64,000 nt of DNA from Porphyromonadaceae bacterium (GCA_007280905.1 QYQM01000061.1:1-64000), one strand, 5' to 3'. Counted from the stretch's first letter, positions 25,344-33,732 are shown. Translations and numbers: made by a program. The notes: a model not told the origin generated them from the sequence alone.

Positions 25344-26589
25344 CGATTCTTCCTCCCAAAGATTTAATATCCTGATAGAAACCAGGATAAGATTTTGCTA
25401 CACACTCTGCACCGGTGATTTGTACCGGAGTACGTGCAATCATGGCCACTGTTGCGGCAGCCATCGCAATCCGATGGTCTCCATGTGAATCCACCTCGCC
25501 GGTTTTCATCAGCGATGGCCCTGTAACATACAGATTTCCATTTTCCACGCGTATGGATATTCCTAATTTGTAAAACTCTTCCTGCAACACCTTGGCACGA
25601 TTACTCTCTTTATGGATCAGCCGCCCCACTCCTTCAATCCGGCTTACCCCATTGCAATGTGCCGCAAGAGCCACCAGAGGAGGGAATAGATCCGGACAAT
25701 GTGTGGCATCAAAATCAAATGCTCTTAATTCATCCCGGCTTACGGTTACACAGTTTTCACCGATCTCAACCCGGGCACCGGCATAACCAAGAGCCTTCAG
25801 AATCTGGCGATCAGCCTGCAACGAATCCGCCTGCAGTCCGCTCACCGTAACCCCTCCCGCCAGAGCACCGGCTACCAGCAGAAAAGCCGCTCCACTCCAG
25901 TCCCCTTCAACAGTAATAGTCGCAAGCCGGTACTTTTGTTTACCCGGGATGCAAAATGTCTCATATTGATGGTGCGATACCGAAATCCCGAATTGTTTCA
26001 ATATATTGATTGTCAGATCAATATATGGTAAACTCTGCAAATTATTGACCGTAATTTCTGAATCTCCCTTGATAACAGGCAAAGCCATCAGCATGCCGGT
26101 TAGTAATTGTGACGATACCGATCCATCGATAGTGGCCTTGCCGCTTTTCAGCGGGCCTTTTATCCAGACCGGCAGAAATCCATCCTGGGATTGACAGCGG
26201 CAACCCAGTTGATTCAATGAATCCGTAATCATCTGTACCGGACGTTTTAGCAAAGAACCGGTGCCGTTCATCAACATGGTCTGATCGGCAAGCGCAGCGA
26301 TCGGCGAAAACATCCGTAAACTCAATCCGGCCTCACCGCAATCCAGCTTCTGTCCTATTGGATTAAAACCGCCTTTGATAACGAGGTGATCCCCCAGGTC
26401 ATCAACGGAGGCTCCCAATTGCCGGATGATTCCCATGGCTGCCTTTGCATCATCGCTCCGCGACGGATTCCGGATAATCGTTGTCCCCCTGGTCAGCAAG
26501 GCCCCGGCTAACGCTCTCTGAGCATAACTCTTCGACGGCGGTGCAACAACCTCTCCCGATACCTTCGACCTCTGAACCGTTATCTGCAT
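25336..26589 (-). CDS. aroA: 3-phosphoshikimate 1-carboxyvinyltransferase (EPSP synthase)
   Basis: 417 residues, intact. EPSP synthase joins shikimate-3-phosphate and PEP. Motifs: 'VVAPPSKSYAQRALAGALL' (PEP/S3P binding Lys-Ser), 'IIRNPSRSDDAKAAMGII', 'DGSVSSQLLTGMLMALP', 'CPDLFPPLVALAAHCNGVSRIEGVGRLIHKESNR', and 'SHGDHRIAMAAAT'. The classic 'NAGTAMR' loop is replaced here by 'GEAGLSLRM', so glyphosate response cannot be guessed from the standard motif. It overlaps the aroC start by 8 nt and follows the DAHP synthase gene after 77 nt that contain a GTCTTA repeat array. Confidence 0.95.
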   Translation of the reverse strand: MQITVQRSKVSGEVVAPPSKSYAQRALAGALLTRGTTIIRNPSRSDDAKAAMGIIRQLGASVDDLGDHLVIKGGFNPIGQKLDCGEAGLSLRMFSPIAALADQTMLMNGTGSLLKRPVQMITDSLNQLGCRCQSQDGFLPVWIKGPLKSGKATIDGSVSSQLLTGMLMALPVIKGDSEITVNNLQSLPYIDLTINILKQFGISVSHHQYETFCIPGKQKYRLATITVEGDWSGAAFLLVAGALAGGVTVSGLQADSLQADRQILKALGYAGARVEIGENCVTVSRDELRAFDFDATHCPDLFPPLVALAAHCNGVSRIEGVGRLIHKESNRAKVLQEEFYKLGISIRVENGNLYVTGPSLMKTGEVDSHGDHRIAMAAATVAMIARTPVQITGAECVAKSYPGFYQDIKSLGGRIDE

Positions 26590-26634
26590 AATTTGATCTT
26601 CAATTCCCTAAATTTAATCATTCTCCCCTTCTAA

Positions 26635-26668
26635 AAGTCTTATCGTCTTAAAGTATTAAAGTCTTCTC
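26635..26668. repeat. GTCTTA-type repeat after the DAHP synthase stop
   Basis: Plus-strand GTCTTATCGTCTTAAAGTATTAAAGTCTTCTC directly follows (in minus sense) the TGA of the DAHP synthase-chorismate mutase gene, inside the aromatic operon. In mRNA sense it is purine-rich (GAAGACTTTAATACTTTAAGAC). Confidence 0.7.
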
Positions 26669-27755
26669 ACTCCCCGTTCATAATCTTTGTTTGTGTGTTG
26701 ATGGATTCCTGATGTATCGCCATAAATAATTTTCGGATAAACTCATCCGACAATCCTTTTGATTGCCCTTCCGCCAGGTATTTTGATATGATCTGATCCC
26801 AGCGTGCCGGTTGAAGGATGGTTACTCCGTTATCTTTTTTGCACTGACCAATACCGGCAGCCACTTTCATACGGTCTTCGAGAATATTAAGCAATTCCTG
26901 GTCGAGGCGGTCGATCTCGCCTCTGAGTTCTTCAAGCTTGTGAATGAACCCGTTGCTTCCGGGATCAGTCCGGCGGAGAATCAGATGATCCAGCAATTGG
27001 CCCAATTCTTCCGGTGTAATCTGCTGACGGGCATCCGACCAGGCATTGTCAGGATCGGGATGCGTTTCAATCATCAGGCCATCATAATTCAGGTCCATAG
27101 CCTTTTGCGAAATTTCTTGCAATAAATTCCGGCGGCCGGAAATGTGGCTCGGATCACAGATAAGGGGTAAATCAGGTCTCAATCGTTTTAATTCAATAGG
27201 AATCTGCCAGTTGGGTGAGTTCCGGTAACGGTTTTCTGAAAAGCTGGAAAATCCTCTGTGCACAGCAGCAATCCGCGTAATTCCAACCTTCTCCAATCGC
27301 TCGATTGATCCGATCCATAAGTCCACATCGGGATTCACAGGGTTCTTTACAAAGATCGGAATATCCACCCCGCTAAGCGCATCAGCTATCTCCTGGATCG
27401 TAAAAGGGTTGACAGTAGTTCTGGCTCCGATCCACAGCATATCCACACCATATTTCAGGGCTTCGTAAACATGCTGTGCATTAGCTACTTCAGTGGTGGT
27501 GAGTAGCCCCGTCTCCTCTTTAACCATTTTGAGCCATTTTAACCCCTTAACTCCAACTCCTTCAAAAGAATTGGGACGGGTACGCGGTTTCCAGATTCCG
27601 GCACGGAATACCTGTGTTCGTGTTGCCTTTAAACGTCGTGCAGTTTCCAGAACCTGCTCTTCTGTTTCGGCCGAACAGGGCCCGGCTATTACCATCGGCC
27701 TCGTAGCATCGAGATTCCATCCGGCAAACGGAGGTGTAGTTATTTTTGATTCCAT
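26667..27755 (-). CDS. DAHP synthase (type I-beta) fused to chorismate mutase
   Basis: 362 residues. Residues about 1-260 are a KDO8P-like type I-beta 3-deoxy-7-phosphoheptulonate synthase ('MVIAGPCSAETEEQ', 'FRAGIWKPRTRPNSFEG', 'VDMLWIGARTTVNPF', 'FVKNPVNPD', 'ICDPSHISG', 'LMIETHPDPDNAWSDA'). Residues about 275-360 are an AroQ-type all-helical chorismate mutase ('LEELRGEIDRLDQELLNILEDRMKVAAGIG'). This order of fusion is known in Bacteroidota such as Porphyromonas, where the mutase domain mediates feedback by prephenate. It overlaps tyrA by 16 nt, so it is translationally linked in the Phe/Tyr operon. Confidence 0.95.
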   Translation of the reverse strand: MESKITTPPFAGWNLDATRPMVIAGPCSAETEEQVLETARRLKATRTQVFRAGIWKPRTRPNSFEGVGVKGLKWLKMVKEETGLLTTTEVANAQHVYEALKYGVDMLWIGARTTVNPFTIQEIADALSGVDIPIFVKNPVNPDVDLWIGSIERLEKVGITRIAAVHRGFSSFSENRYRNSPNWQIPIELKRLRPDLPLICDPSHISGRRNLLQEISQKAMDLNYDGLMIETHPDPDNAWSDARQQITPEELGQLLDHLILRRTDPGSNGFIHKLEELRGEIDRLDQELLNILEDRMKVAAGIGQCKKDNGVTILQPARWDQIISKYLAEGQSKGLSDEFIRKLFMAIHQESINTQTKIMNGE

Positions 27756-28600
27756 GGGTTCAATTTTAATGTTTTTTGAATAATATTAGCTTTTTTTATC
27801 AGTTCTCTAACTTTCTTTGTTTCACCAGATTGGATCAAGTCCTTAAACTGAGTCATCTTCTCAATATAGGTTTCCATAACTTCCACTACATTCTCGCGAT
27901 TCTGATCGAAAACAGGCACCCACATATCCGCCGAGGATGCGGCCAGCCTTACGGTACTGTCAAATCCTCCCGAAGCCAGGTTCAGAATGTTTTTTTCATT
28001 CTGCTCCTTATCCAGAACGGTCAGGGCCAAAGCAAACGATGTCAGGTGCGAAATATGCGAAACATAGGCTGTATGAAGGTCGTGTTCCTTTGAACTCATG
28101 AATATCAGCCTCATATTCATCGCCATGTATAAATTTGTGATTGTCTCCAATGCCTTCGGATGGCTCTGCGACATATCACAAATGATCCCGACTTTTTTAT
28201 TGAAAAGCCCGGGCAAGGCAGCCTCGGGACCAGAGAATTCTGTACCTGCCATTGGGTGGGAGGGTACATAATTTGAACGTTTGGGATGGTTTTTAACCTG
28301 CTCCGTAATGCTCATCTTGGTTGATCCAACATCTGTTACCGCCTGATGGGTCACATAATCCAGAACAAACGGCAACAAGCTGAGAATGCCGTCAACCGGG
28401 ATAGCCAGGATGATCAGATCCGATTGCTGAATACCATCGACCAGCTTGGCAACCTCATCAACCAAACCCCTCTCAAGAGCGATTTTTGCATAAAAAGGGT
28501 TCTTTTCCACACCGATTACCCGTTCTGAAAATCGCTTAGTCTTTAATTCCAGGCCGATAGATCCCCCGATCAGACCCAGGCCGATGATACATACTGTCAT
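27740..28600 (-). CDS. tyrA: Prephenate dehydrogenase
   Basis: 286 residues. N-terminal NAD(P) Rossmann domain 'VCIIGLGLIGGSIGLEL'; the prephenate-site segment 'SHPMAGTEFSGPEAALPGLF' and the conserved His in 'EHDLHTAYVSHISHLTSFAL' are present. It lacks fused chorismate mutase or ACT domains; the mutase is supplied by the neighbouring DAHP synthase fusion. ATGA overlaps with the upstream aminotransferase gene and a 16 nt overlap with the downstream fusion gene show a tightly coupled operon. It makes 4-hydroxyphenylpyruvate for tyrosine. Confidence 0.95.
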   Translation of the reverse strand: MTVCIIGLGLIGGSIGLELKTKRFSERVIGVEKNPFYAKIALERGLVDEVAKLVDGIQQSDLIILAIPVDGILSLLPFVLDYVTHQAVTDVGSTKMSITEQVKNHPKRSNYVPSHPMAGTEFSGPEAALPGLFNKKVGIICDMSQSHPKALETITNLYMAMNMRLIFMSSKEHDLHTAYVSHISHLTSFALALTVLDKEQNEKNILNLASGGFDSTVRLAASSADMWVPVFDQNRENVVEVMETYIEKMTQFKDLIQSGETKKVRELIKKANIIQKTLKLNPWNQK

Positions 28601-29769
28601 ATTATTTTTCCATTAATTCTATCTATCGCACTGCTGATTACCTCTTTCGGCTGGCACAAAGAAACCCTTATATATTGGTCCCCCTGTGGCCCGAAAATGA
28701 ATCCCGGGGTGATAAACACCCTCTTCTCCAATAATATCCGATCAGCTAAACTTTGACCGGAGGCTTCTATCGATGGAATCTGCGCCCAAACGAAAAGCCC
28801 CGATTGATCTTTGTCGTACGTGCATTTCAACTTTTCCAGCAGGGCATAGGCCATCACCTTGCGCTCCCGATAAATGGAGTTGATACCTTCATACCACGCA
28901 GGACCCGCTTCAAGTGCTTTGATAGCTGCAAGCTGCATCGGTTTGAACATGCCGGAATCCATCTGGCTTTTAAAGCGCATCAGGTAATCGAGATACTCTT
29001 TTCGGCCTGCCACCATCCCGATCCGCCAGCCAGCCATATTATGTGATTTGCTTAAACTGTTTAGCTCAAGCGAAGTTTCAATGGCATCCGGTACAGCTAA
29101 AAGACTGATTGGTTGATCATTCAAGATAAAACTATACGGATTGTCATTCACCAGCAAAATCTTGTGATACTTCGCAAAAGCAACCAGCTCTTCAAAAAGT
29201 TCCTTTGTTGCCCTTTTGCCGGTAGGCATGTGTGGAAAGTTGACCCACATCACCTTAACCTGATGCAAACCAAGCAACTCGATGAAGTTTAAATCGGGCA
29301 GCCAATTGTTTTCAGGCAAAAGCGGATAAGTGATGACCTTTGCACCCGCCAGCCTGGTCACAGCGGCATAGGCCGGGTATCCCGGATCCGGAACCAATGC
29401 TGCATCTCCCGGACTCAGGAACGACATCGCAATGTGCATCAATCCCTCCTTCGATCCAAATAGCGGCAATATCTGGCTCTCCGGATCAAGCTCTGCTCCA
29501 TAAGATCTTGAATACCATCCTGCAAAAGCTTTGCGCAAATCCGATATGCCCTGATAGGGCTGATAACCATGCGCTTTTTCATCACGGGCCTGAATGGCAA
29601 GTTCCTCAATAACATCTGCTTCGGGTGCCTGATCGGGACTTCCAACCCCCAGGTTAATTACCGGTTCCCCGGTGAGGTCCATCTCCCTGATTTGCTTTAG
29701 TTTGGTCGAGAAATAGTACTCTTCCAATCCTTCAATCCTTGCCGAAGGTTCAATCAGTATTTTTTTCAT
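28597..29769 (-). CDS. Class I/II aminotransferase of the aromatic operon
   Basis: 390 residues, fold type I PLP enzyme. Motifs: 'VINLGVGSPDQAPE', 'GYQPYQGISDLRKAFAGWY', 'LVNDNPYSFI', PLP lysine in 'ELNSLSKSHNMAGWRIGMVAG', and the carboxylate-binding Arg near 'YIRVSLCQP'. Located between pheA and tyrA with 4 nt overlaps on both sides, it most likely transaminates phenylpyruvate and 4-hydroxyphenylpyruvate. An aspartate or diaminopimelate-type activity cannot be excluded from sequence. Normal length; no signal peptide. Confidence 0.92.
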   Translation of the reverse strand: MKKILIEPSARIEGLEEYYFSTKLKQIREMDLTGEPVINLGVGSPDQAPEADVIEELAIQARDEKAHGYQPYQGISDLRKAFAGWYSRSYGAELDPESQILPLFGSKEGLMHIAMSFLSPGDAALVPDPGYPAYAAVTRLAGAKVITYPLLPENNWLPDLNFIELLGLHQVKVMWVNFPHMPTGKRATKELFEELVAFAKYHKILLVNDNPYSFILNDQPISLLAVPDAIETSLELNSLSKSHNMAGWRIGMVAGRKEYLDYLMRFKSQMDSGMFKPMQLAAIKALEAGPAWYEGINSIYRERKVMAYALLEKLKCTYDKDQSGLFVWAQIPSIEASGQSLADRILLEKRVFITPGFIFGPQGDQYIRVSLCQPKEVISSAIDRINGKII

Positions 29770-30620
29770 TGGATATGTTTTCCCTGTATGTATTCACCCA
29801 GAATAGATAATTCGTGCGTTAGCGGACGGATCGCATCGAGCGCCTGCCGGTACCTGACCGGATCATCAAACGTAAGATCGACCAGAAAATGATATTCCCA
29901 CTCCTGACCAATGATCGGAATCGATTGAATTTTTGTCAGGCTGATCCTGTAAAATGAAAAAATTGAAAGCACTTGCGACAGGCTGCCGGTTTCATGTGGG
30001 AGGGTGAACGACAAGGATGCCTTATCCGGATGATCCACTTTAAATGGTTGAATGCCATTGGGTTTATACATCAGAAGAAAACGAGTAAAGTTTCGTTTAT
30101 TAGTCTCGATGCCATGTGCCAGGATATCCAGTCCGTACATTTCAGCAGCCCGTTCACCGGCAATTGCTGCCGACCCGGCCAACCCCTTTTCAGCTATCCG
30201 CTTGGCGCTTGCGGCAGTATCATCGGCCTCGATCAGGCGGATTCCCGGATATTCCCTGAAAAAGGTTCGGGTTTGTGCAATAGCCATATAATGGGAATAG
30301 GCTTCCCTGATATTCTCAATGGACTGGCCGGGTAAAGCCATCAGATGCTGGCTGATGCGTAAAAAAATCTCGCCAAAAACCGTAAATCCGGAATCCCGGA
30401 GTAAAACATAATTGGGAAGGAGGGATCCTGCCACAGTATTTTCAATAGCCATTATGGCTACATCTGCCTTTCCGGTTTTTACCGCTTCAAATAAATCCTC
30501 GAATGCCACGCAAGGCACAAGCTCTACTTCGCGGTCCGGAAAATAGTCGCGGGCGGCCTGGTCATGGAATGATCCTGCTATCCCCTGAATCGCTGCCCTT
30601 ATGGTATCTGTCTCTTTCAT
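29766..30620 (-). CDS. pheA: Prephenate dehydratase with ACT domain
   Basis: 284 residues. Catalytic PDT domain about 1-185 ('AIQGIAGSFHDQAARDYF', 'MAIENTVAGSLLPNYVLL', 'ETNKRNFTRFLLMYKP' with the TRF motif) and a C-terminal ACT domain about 200-275. The regulatory ACT motifs differ from the classic forms: GALV is 'GSLSQVL' and ESRP is 'KIQSIPI', so feedback by phenylalanine may be altered, as in other Bacteroidota. First gene of the operon; a promoter, leader peptide and terminator precede it (30631-30834). It is a monofunctional dehydratase, unlike enteric PheA. Confidence 0.95.
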   Translation of the reverse strand: MKETDTIRAAIQGIAGSFHDQAARDYFPDREVELVPCVAFEDLFEAVKTGKADVAIMAIENTVAGSLLPNYVLLRDSGFTVFGEIFLRISQHLMALPGQSIENIREAYSHYMAIAQTRTFFREYPGIRLIEADDTAASAKRIAEKGLAGSAAIAGERAAEMYGLDILAHGIETNKRNFTRFLLMYKPNGIQPFKVDHPDKASLSFTLPHETGSLSQVLSIFSFYRISLTKIQSIPIIGQEWEYHFLVDLTFDDPVRYRQALDAIRPLTHELSILGEYIQGKHIQ

Positions 30621-30630
30621 AGTTAACGTA

Positions 30631-30665
30631 TAAAAATAAAAATCCCGGTCTTTTGGACCGGGATT
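30631..30665 (-). terminator. Attenuator terminator upstream of pheA
   Basis: In minus sense AATCCCGGTC-CAAAA-GACCGGGATT (30665-30641) is a perfect 10 bp stem followed by TTTATTTTTA. It lies 10-45 nt before the pheA ATG and after a Phe/Tyr-rich leader ORF. The upstream word GACCGGGA (30718-30711) is identical to the 3' arm, so it can pair with the 5' arm to form a competing antiterminator. Confidence 0.85.
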
Positions 30666-30690
30666 CGCTTATATTGATCTTTTTCTTAGC

Positions 30691-30783
30691 CTAAATTCTG
30701 ATCATGGCGTTCCCGGTCGAGCTTTTATAATAAAAGCCGAAAAAGAAGAAGAAAAAATAATATACTCCGGAAAACGCTTGCAT
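30691..30783 (-). CDS. Phe/Tyr leader peptide of the pheA operon
   Basis: A 30-codon ORF, too short for the track: MQAFSGVYYFFFFFFGFYYKSSTGNAMIRI. It has 8 Phe and 4 Tyr, including six consecutive Phe and two Tyr pairs. It starts 14-16 nt downstream of the inferred transcription start and ends 26 nt before the intrinsic terminator. Such residue runs are the hallmark of ribosome-mediated attenuation (as in enteric pheL, which is not homologous in sequence). Codons for the Ser-Thr-Gly-Asn after FYYK encode the antiterminator arm. The codon run TTC/TTT is uninterrupted on the minus strand. Confidence 0.88.
   Translation of the reverse strand: MQAFSGVYYFFFFFFGFYYKSSTGNAMIRI
30711..30718 (-). promoter_or_regulatory. 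Antiterminator arm within the pheA leader
   Basis: GACCGGGA in minus sense can pair with TCCCGGTC, the 5' arm of the terminator at 30656-30663. A ribosome paused on the Phe run would leave this segment free; one paused on the later Tyr codons may cover it, so Phe is the likelier signal. A second hairpin, GCTTTTA-TTA-TAAAAGC (30737-30721), covers the Phe-Tyr-Tyr-Lys-Ser codons. Confidence 0.65.
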
Positions 30784-30803
30784 AATTATTTACTATCAGG
30801 GAT

Positions 30804-30834
30804 CAAAAGTAGAAACCGATTCTGAATAAACAAA
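30804..30834 (-). promoter_or_regulatory. Consensus Bacteroidota promoter of the pheA operon
   Basis: In minus sense TTTG (30834-30831), 19 nt, TACTTTTG (30811-30804): an exact match to the -33 TTTG / -7 TAnnTTTG consensus of the Bacteroides primary sigma factor. The start site is expected at about 30798, giving a leader of about 180 nt before pheA. Confidence 0.78.
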
Positions 30835-30907
30835 CGAAATCTTAAAAATTGTTATTTTCACCCTTTCTAATGTGCGAATTAGCTAATTAATAATCAACCA
30901 AACTACC

Positions 30908-33592
30908 ATGAAAGTCCTGACTCCCGTAACGTCCGTAACCCCCGTAACGTTCTTTTCGCTCTTCACTCTCTTGTCGTTCTTCTCCCTTTTTTCATCATGT
31001 ACTACCAAAGAGTTTCACGTTTATTCCGATCCTGCATATAGTCAGCGGGTTGAGGCCCGATTCAATGAAAGGAAGACTCTGGCTGCAAAACGGGACACTG
31101 CTTTATTCGGGGTATTTAATCAGAATTTAACTGTTGCCGAACAGGAAGGTCTGAAATTTCTGTATGCCTATATGCCTCTCAATGATTTGGCTGATTATAA
31201 TGGCGATTTTTATCTTAATCAGGTTCGCTGGAGCCTGAATGCCCGTGAAACTTTTGCCTGGGGAAAATCAATCCCCGAAGACCTGTTTCGTCATTTTGTG
31301 CTTCCATACCGTGTCAACAATGAAAACCTCGACACGGCACGTATTGTCTTTTTCAGGGAATTGAAGGACCGGATTAAAAATATGACCATGCTCAACGCAG
31401 CACTTGAAGTAAATCACTGGTGCCATGAAAAGGTGACTTATCGGGGAAGTGATATCCGTACATCTGCCCCATTGGCTTCATTAAGAACGGCTTATGGCCG
31501 TTGCGGAGAAGAGTCGACCTTTGCAGTGACCGCCCTCCGGGCCGTGGCCATTCCTGCCCGCCAGGTATACACCCCCCGCTGGGCCCACTCAGATGATAAC
31601 CATGCCTGGGTGGAATTCTGGGCCGATGGCAAGTGGCATTATATGGGAGCCTGTGAACCTGAATGTGTTCCCGATCTGGGCTGGTTCACCGAACCTGCCC
31701 GACGGGCCATGCTCATCCATACTAAAGTTTTTGGCGATTATAAAGGCGGTGAGCGGGCTGAAAACCGCGAAACCAACTATGCTCTGATCAATACGCTATC
31801 TACCTATGCTCCAACCAAAGAGATTCACGTTCAGGTCCGTAATGCTGAAGGTACACCCGAAAAAAATGCTTCTGTTGAATTCCAGTTGTATAATTATGCA
31901 GAGTATTATCCGATTTCAATCAAAAAGACCGATGAAAACGGATCATGCAGTTTTGTTAGCGGTTTTGGCGATTTACTCGTGTGGGCTCATACCGACAATC
32001 ATTTCGGCTTTAAAAAGATTACGGTGGCGGATATTGATACACTCAAACTGATAACTGATCAGGAACCTTATGATGGACTCAGTATGGAATTCGATATGGT
32101 ACCGCCGGTTCAACGGGAACCTTTCCAGATCGCCAACGATTGCCGTGATCAGAATAACCGGATGCTCCAAAGGGAAGATTCTATCCGCGGTGCCTATGAA
32201 AAAACCTTCCGCACGGAAGAGCAGGCCCGTAAATTTGCCGCTTCCCTCAATCTGGATCCCGATCAAATCTGGAACTTCATTTCCCGCAGCCGCGGCAACT
32301 ATGCCGAAATCGAAACTTTCCTGAAATCTACTGATCCTGCTTTTCGATCCACTGCCCTTCAACTCCTTGGCCTGATCGCCGATAAGGACCTTCGTGACAC
32401 AAAGGCTGGCATCCTGCTAGATCATCTGCCTAATGTAGTGGTCACCCCGGCGAAGGCCGGGACCCCGTCCCTAACTACGAATGCCGACCTCTTTAACCCC
32501 CGCGTAGCAAACGAAATGCTCGTAGCCTACCAGAAATTTTTAATCTATAAATTCAGACAGGCATTTATCGATGAAATGCGTCAGAGCCCGAAGAATTTCA
32601 TTAACTGGATCCGGCAGGAGATCAAAATCATCCCTTCTGAGAACTATTACAACACCCCGCTAACCCCTGTAGGAGTTTATAATCTGAGAGTGGCCGATGA
32701 GGAATCGCGAAAAATATTTGCTGTTGCCTGCTACCGGACTTTTGGCATCCCTTCCCGGCTGAAACCGGGAACATTGGAAGTTGAGTACTGGTTCCGGGAT
32801 CGTTGGTATAGCGCTGATTTTGGTATATCTGCCACAAGCCCACAACCTGAAGCAACGCTGATTCTCACCAGCGATCCGTCCAATCCCGTTAAGCCTCAGT
32901 ATGAAACTCATTATACTCTTGCCCGATATGAAAAAGGGAAATATAAAACCATGGCTTATGGCAATGATAATTCCGGTGATCCTCTGACTAGTCCGCTAAC
33001 ACTCGCACAGGGTCATTATCTACTTGTAACCGGAAATCGTGTTCCCGGGGGGAAAGTCCTCAGTAACCTTACCTTTTTTAAATTGACAGCCGGCGAAAAG
33101 AAGGAAATGATGATCACCTTGCGGAAGTCCGGTCAGGCCACGGTAGTGATTGGAACGCTCAGCCCGGTTTGGCCGGTTAAGCCGATGGACCGCAATTCTT
33201 TTGATTGGAAACAGATCCTTGCTACCGATCGGGCAATCATCTGCTGGATAGAGCCGGATAAAGAACCATCCAAGCACGTTTTTCAGGATCTGGGAACCCT
33301 GAAAAAAGAAATCGATAAGCTTGATTGCCCATTCATCTTCCTGATTCCTGAAAATAAATTGCCCGCTGGATTCACATCCGATACCTGGAAGAACCTTCCT
33401 TCATCATCCCGTTTTGTAACCATACCGGATTTGTCTTCATTGGCGGAGCTGGAAAAAGTCGCGGGAAAAAGCCTGGCCGGCCAGTTCCCGATTGTTATCA
33501 GGATCAATAAAGATGGGAAAGTGACTTACCTTTCGTCCGGTTATAAAATTGGTATCGGTGAGGAAATCATTAAGGATTTGCTGATGAGATGA
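30908..33592 (+). CDS. Large transglutaminase-like lipoprotein
   Basis: 894 residues. The N-terminus is an unusual lipoprotein signal: residues 3-14 (VLTPVTSVTPVT) are encoded by a 9 bp tandem repeat, then FFSLFTLLSFFSLFSSC with the lipobox Cys at about 31. A transglutaminase/protease-like core has Cys in 'YGRCGEESTFAV' (about 197), His in 'DDNHAWVEFWADGKWHYMGACEPE' (about 231) and the acidic residue following. Later parts include a beta-sandwich ('IHVQVRNAEGTPEKNASVEFQLY') and a second transglutaminase-like region about 570-650. At about 510-523 'VVVTPAKAGTPSLTT' is a translated REP-like palindrome. Role unknown; peptidase or amide-bond enzyme in the periplasm or outer membrane. Confidence 0.85.
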   Translation: MKVLTPVTSVTPVTFFSLFTLLSFFSLFSSCTTKEFHVYSDPAYSQRVEARFNERKTLAAKRDTALFGVFNQNLTVAEQEGLKFLYAYMPLNDLADYNGDFYLNQVRWSLNARETFAWGKSIPEDLFRHFVLPYRVNNENLDTARIVFFRELKDRIKNMTMLNAALEVNHWCHEKVTYRGSDIRTSAPLASLRTAYGRCGEESTFAVTALRAVAIPARQVYTPRWAHSDDNHAWVEFWADGKWHYMGACEPECVPDLGWFTEPARRAMLIHTKVFGDYKGGERAENRETNYALINTLSTYAPTKEIHVQVRNAEGTPEKNASVEFQLYNYAEYYPISIKKTDENGSCSFVSGFGDLLVWAHTDNHFGFKKITVADIDTLKLITDQEPYDGLSMEFDMVPPVQREPFQIANDCRDQNNRMLQREDSIRGAYEKTFRTEEQARKFAASLNLDPDQIWNFISRSRGNYAEIETFLKSTDPAFRSTALQLLGLIADKDLRDTKAGILLDHLPNVVVTPAKAGTPSLTTNADLFNPRVANEMLVAYQKFLIYKFRQAFIDEMRQSPKNFINWIRQEIKIIPSENYYNTPLTPVGVYNLRVADEESRKIFAVACYRTFGIPSRLKPGTLEVEYWFRDRWYSADFGISATSPQPEATLILTSDPSNPVKPQYETHYTLARYEKGKYKTMAYGNDNSGDPLTSPLTLAQGHYLLVTGNRVPGGKVLSNLTFFKLTAGEKKEMMITLRKSGQATVVIGTLSPVWPVKPMDRNSFDWKQILATDRAIICWIEPDKEPSKHVFQDLGTLKKEIDKLDCPFIFLIPENKLPAGFTSDTWKNLPSSSRFVTIPDLSSLAELEKVAGKSLAGQFPIVIRINKDGKVTYLSSGYKIGIGEEIIKDLLMR
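32438..32475 (+). repeat. REP-like palindrome inside a reading frame
   Basis: GTGGTCACCCCGGCGAAGGCCGGGACCCCGTC is a diverged copy of the intergenic unit GTCATCCCCGCGGAGGCGGGGATCCCGTC (7955). It is in frame in the transglutaminase-like gene and translates as VVTPAKAGTPS, between 'LLDHLPN' and 'LFNPRVANEML', most likely a surface loop. Confidence 0.75.
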
Positions 33593-33663
33593 TGTGCTGA
33601 TTATTTGATGTGCTGATGTGCTAATGTGCGTGAGAAAAAAGGTGGACCACCCGGGCCACCCCT

Positions 33664-33732
33664 TATGTTCTTATCCCTCTTATCGTTCTTATCTTTCTTA
33701 ACGTCTTATAGTCTTATCGTTCTTACCGTCTC
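33664..33732. repeat. GTCTTA/TTCTTA-type repeat at a stop codon
   Basis: TTCTTATCCCTCTTATCGTTCTTATC..ACGTCTTATAGTCTTATCGTTCTTACCGTCTC on the + strand, between convergent genes. The minus lipoprotein's TAA (33723-33725) and its last Arg codons are part of the array. Confidence 0.7.
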
